Source: Massilia sp. ST3 (lineage in GTDB: Bacteria > Pseudomonadota > Gammaproteobacteria > Burkholderiales > Burkholderiaceae_D). From it: DNA of 64,000 nucleotides. The translations under genes were made by a program, and so were the position numbers. This document shows positions 63,088 to 64,000 of the stretch, in pieces (the first letter of the stretch is position 1; each line of letters begins with the position of its first letter). The stretch covers positions 1 through 64,000 of the forward strand of contig NZ_JAGPWC010000018.1 of assembly GCF_018119405.1 (NCBI RefSeq), written 5' to 3'. The notes under the pieces were generated by a model, which saw only the letters and a list, made by a program, of their open reading frames with translations, was not told the DNA's origin and searched no databases.

Positions 63088-64000
63088 TCAGCGCGTGGTG
63101 CTGCCCACCGAGGTGGTCGGGGCCGATGCCGTAGCAGAGGCGGGCGCCGGGGACAGCGAGGCGGTCGCCGCGGCCTTCTCGGCGGCGTCGATGCGCTCGC
63201 CGGTCCAGACCACGTAGTCGTCGACCGAATACAGGCGGCAAGGCTCGGTGCTCTTGGCGCTGCAGGTGGCCAGTGCCCGGCCGTCCGGGTCTTCGCCTTC
63301 CTCGGCCCAGGTCCAGGCGCCGCTCGGCGACACCGCGAAGGCGCGCGGCGTCATCTTGGTCAGGTACTCCTGGTAGGCGCGCTTGCCGTGCTCGGACAGG
63401 AAGGGCACGGCCTCGACATCGTCGACGCGCGCGTAATCGGTCTTGGCCGGGGTGGGCGGCGGCGGCACCTCGTGCAGCACCTCGGTCGGCATCCCGACCT
63501 GCTTCAGGAACTTCTCGGTGTCTTCCAGCCATACCTTCTCGCCATCGCGGCTGGCCAGCATGCCGTGGGCGTCGCGCTTGAAAGGCTCGAACTCGACCAG
63601 GCGCCCGCGCCCGCCCGCGCCCTCGAAGGCGGCGTGCATGCGCTTGGCCAGTTCCGGGCCGAACAGCGAATCGTTCTTGCCGTACATCCAGAGCGTCGGG
63701 ACGGTGTTCCTGGCGCCGTATTCGGCGAAGGCCGACACCAGCTGCGAGCGCCAGGCGCAGCGGTCGCTGTCGTCGCGCAGGCCGCCGGCGAAATTGATCA
63801 GGCCGCGCACGCCCGGCAGCGGCTGGGCGCCCAGGGCGATCGTGGCCAGGCCGCCGTACGACTGGCCGGCGACCACGATGTGTTCCTTGTCGATCCAGGG
63901 CTGCTGGCGCGCGTAGTCGAGGGTATCGCGGATGTCCTCGGCCTGGCTGTAGCCGTTGGCGGTCATGTCGCAGCCGTGGTCGGCATAGCGGCCGGTGGAA
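63088..64000 (-). CDS. Alpha/beta hydrolase (5'-truncated at window end)
   Basis: The frame continues past the window end on the minus strand, so the N-terminus is missing and about 304 residues are visible. The nucleophile serine lies in VAGQSYGGLATIAL, and LWMYGKNDSLFGPELAKRMH has the acid residue. This fits a dienelactone-hydrolase/BAAT-like hydrolase. The last 120 residues form an unusual extra part rich in Ala/Thr/Ser with no recognised domain, ending in SPAPASATASAPTTSVG. The catalytic His is expected near DAHGM. Confidence 0.75.
   Translation of the reverse strand, partial: STGRYADHGCDMTANGYSQAEDIRDTLDYARQQPWIDKEHIVVAGQSYGGLATIALGAQPLPGVRGLINFAGGLRDDSDRCAWRSQLVSAFAEYGARNTVPTLWMYGKNDSLFGPELAKRMHAAFEGAGGRGRLVEFEPFKRDAHGMLASRDGEKVWLEDTEKFLKQVGMPTEVLHEVPPPPTPAKTDYARVDDVEAVPFLSEHGKRAYQEYLTKMTPRAFAVSPSGAWTWAEEGEDPDGRALATCSAKSTEPCRLYSVDDYVVWTGERIDAAEKAAATASLSPAPASATASAPTTSVGSTTR

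Overview
The window is a GC-rich chromosomal segment of a betaproteobacterium, most likely of the family Oxalobacteraceae (Massilia/Telluria/Duganella-like). This is inferred from gene order (surE-pcm-nlpD-rpoS, rlmN-pilW-rodZ-ispG-hisS-yfgM-bamB-der, hfq-hflX-hflK-hflC-hisZ-purA), from codon use strongly biased to G/C in third positions, and from dispersed palindromic repeats of the CCCCGCGAAGGCGGGG type. No phage, plasmid, insertion sequence or CRISPR array was seen.

Region 1 (1-6250) is accessory: a truncated TPR protein, an unknown single-span membrane protein preceded by a degenerate 12-bp tandem repeat, an OpgC-like acyltransferase, a GFA-family protein and a TonB/TolA-like protein with a very long RQEAA-repeat helix. 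Region 2 (6250-30330) is a nearly continuous core block: stationary-phase/repair genes (surE, pcm, nlpD, rpoS), RNA methylation (rlmD, rlmN), ndk, a Bax-inhibitor-1 protein, type IV pilus and cell-shape proteins (pilW, rodZ), isoprenoid synthesis (ispG), hisS, outer-membrane and Sec-associated proteins (yfgM, bamB), der, the hfq-hflXKC group, hisZ, purA, a phosphoribosyltransferase and a MarC protein.

Region 3 (30420-36515) holds a hybrid histidine kinase, a solitary RES-domain protein, uvrB and a divergent aromatic/aspartate aminotransferase. Region 4 (36587-43070) is organised around three identical tRNA-Asn(GTT) genes, each with its own promoter and terminator. Between them lie an alpha/beta hydrolase, a secreted zinc-phospholipase-like protein and a Fur-box-preceded siderophore receptor with a PepSY membrane protein. 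Region 5 (43067-54960) is metabolic and accessory: tartrate/malate-type dehydrogenase, rhodanese, MocR regulator, LysR regulator with RidA and an old-yellow-enzyme reductase, arylamine N-acetyltransferase, M20 peptidase, VOC protein, AraC regulator, amidase, a split YeeE/YedE transporter pair and a small HNH protein.

Region 6 (55166-61635) is a signalling cluster: a REC-kinase-REC hybrid, a bacteriophytochrome with its own single-domain response regulator, and a divergent PAS-PAS-kinase-REC hybrid. The window ends with a family I.5-type lipase and a truncated alpha/beta hydrolase.

The most notable signals are: (a) two families of dispersed palindromes that mostly occur as inverted pairs 85-121 bp long, i.e. 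REPIN-like; (b) the triplicated tRNA-Asn units; (c) a RES-domain protein with no visible antitoxin; (d) a secreted protein whose histidine/aspartate spacing matches zinc-dependent phospholipase C; (e) the phytochrome-centred kinase cluster; and (f) two unrelated tandem repeats (12 bp upstream of a gene, 15 bp inside a TonB-like gene). I found no convincing wholly new multi-gene system; the RES and PLC-like genes are the best candidates for unusual biology.
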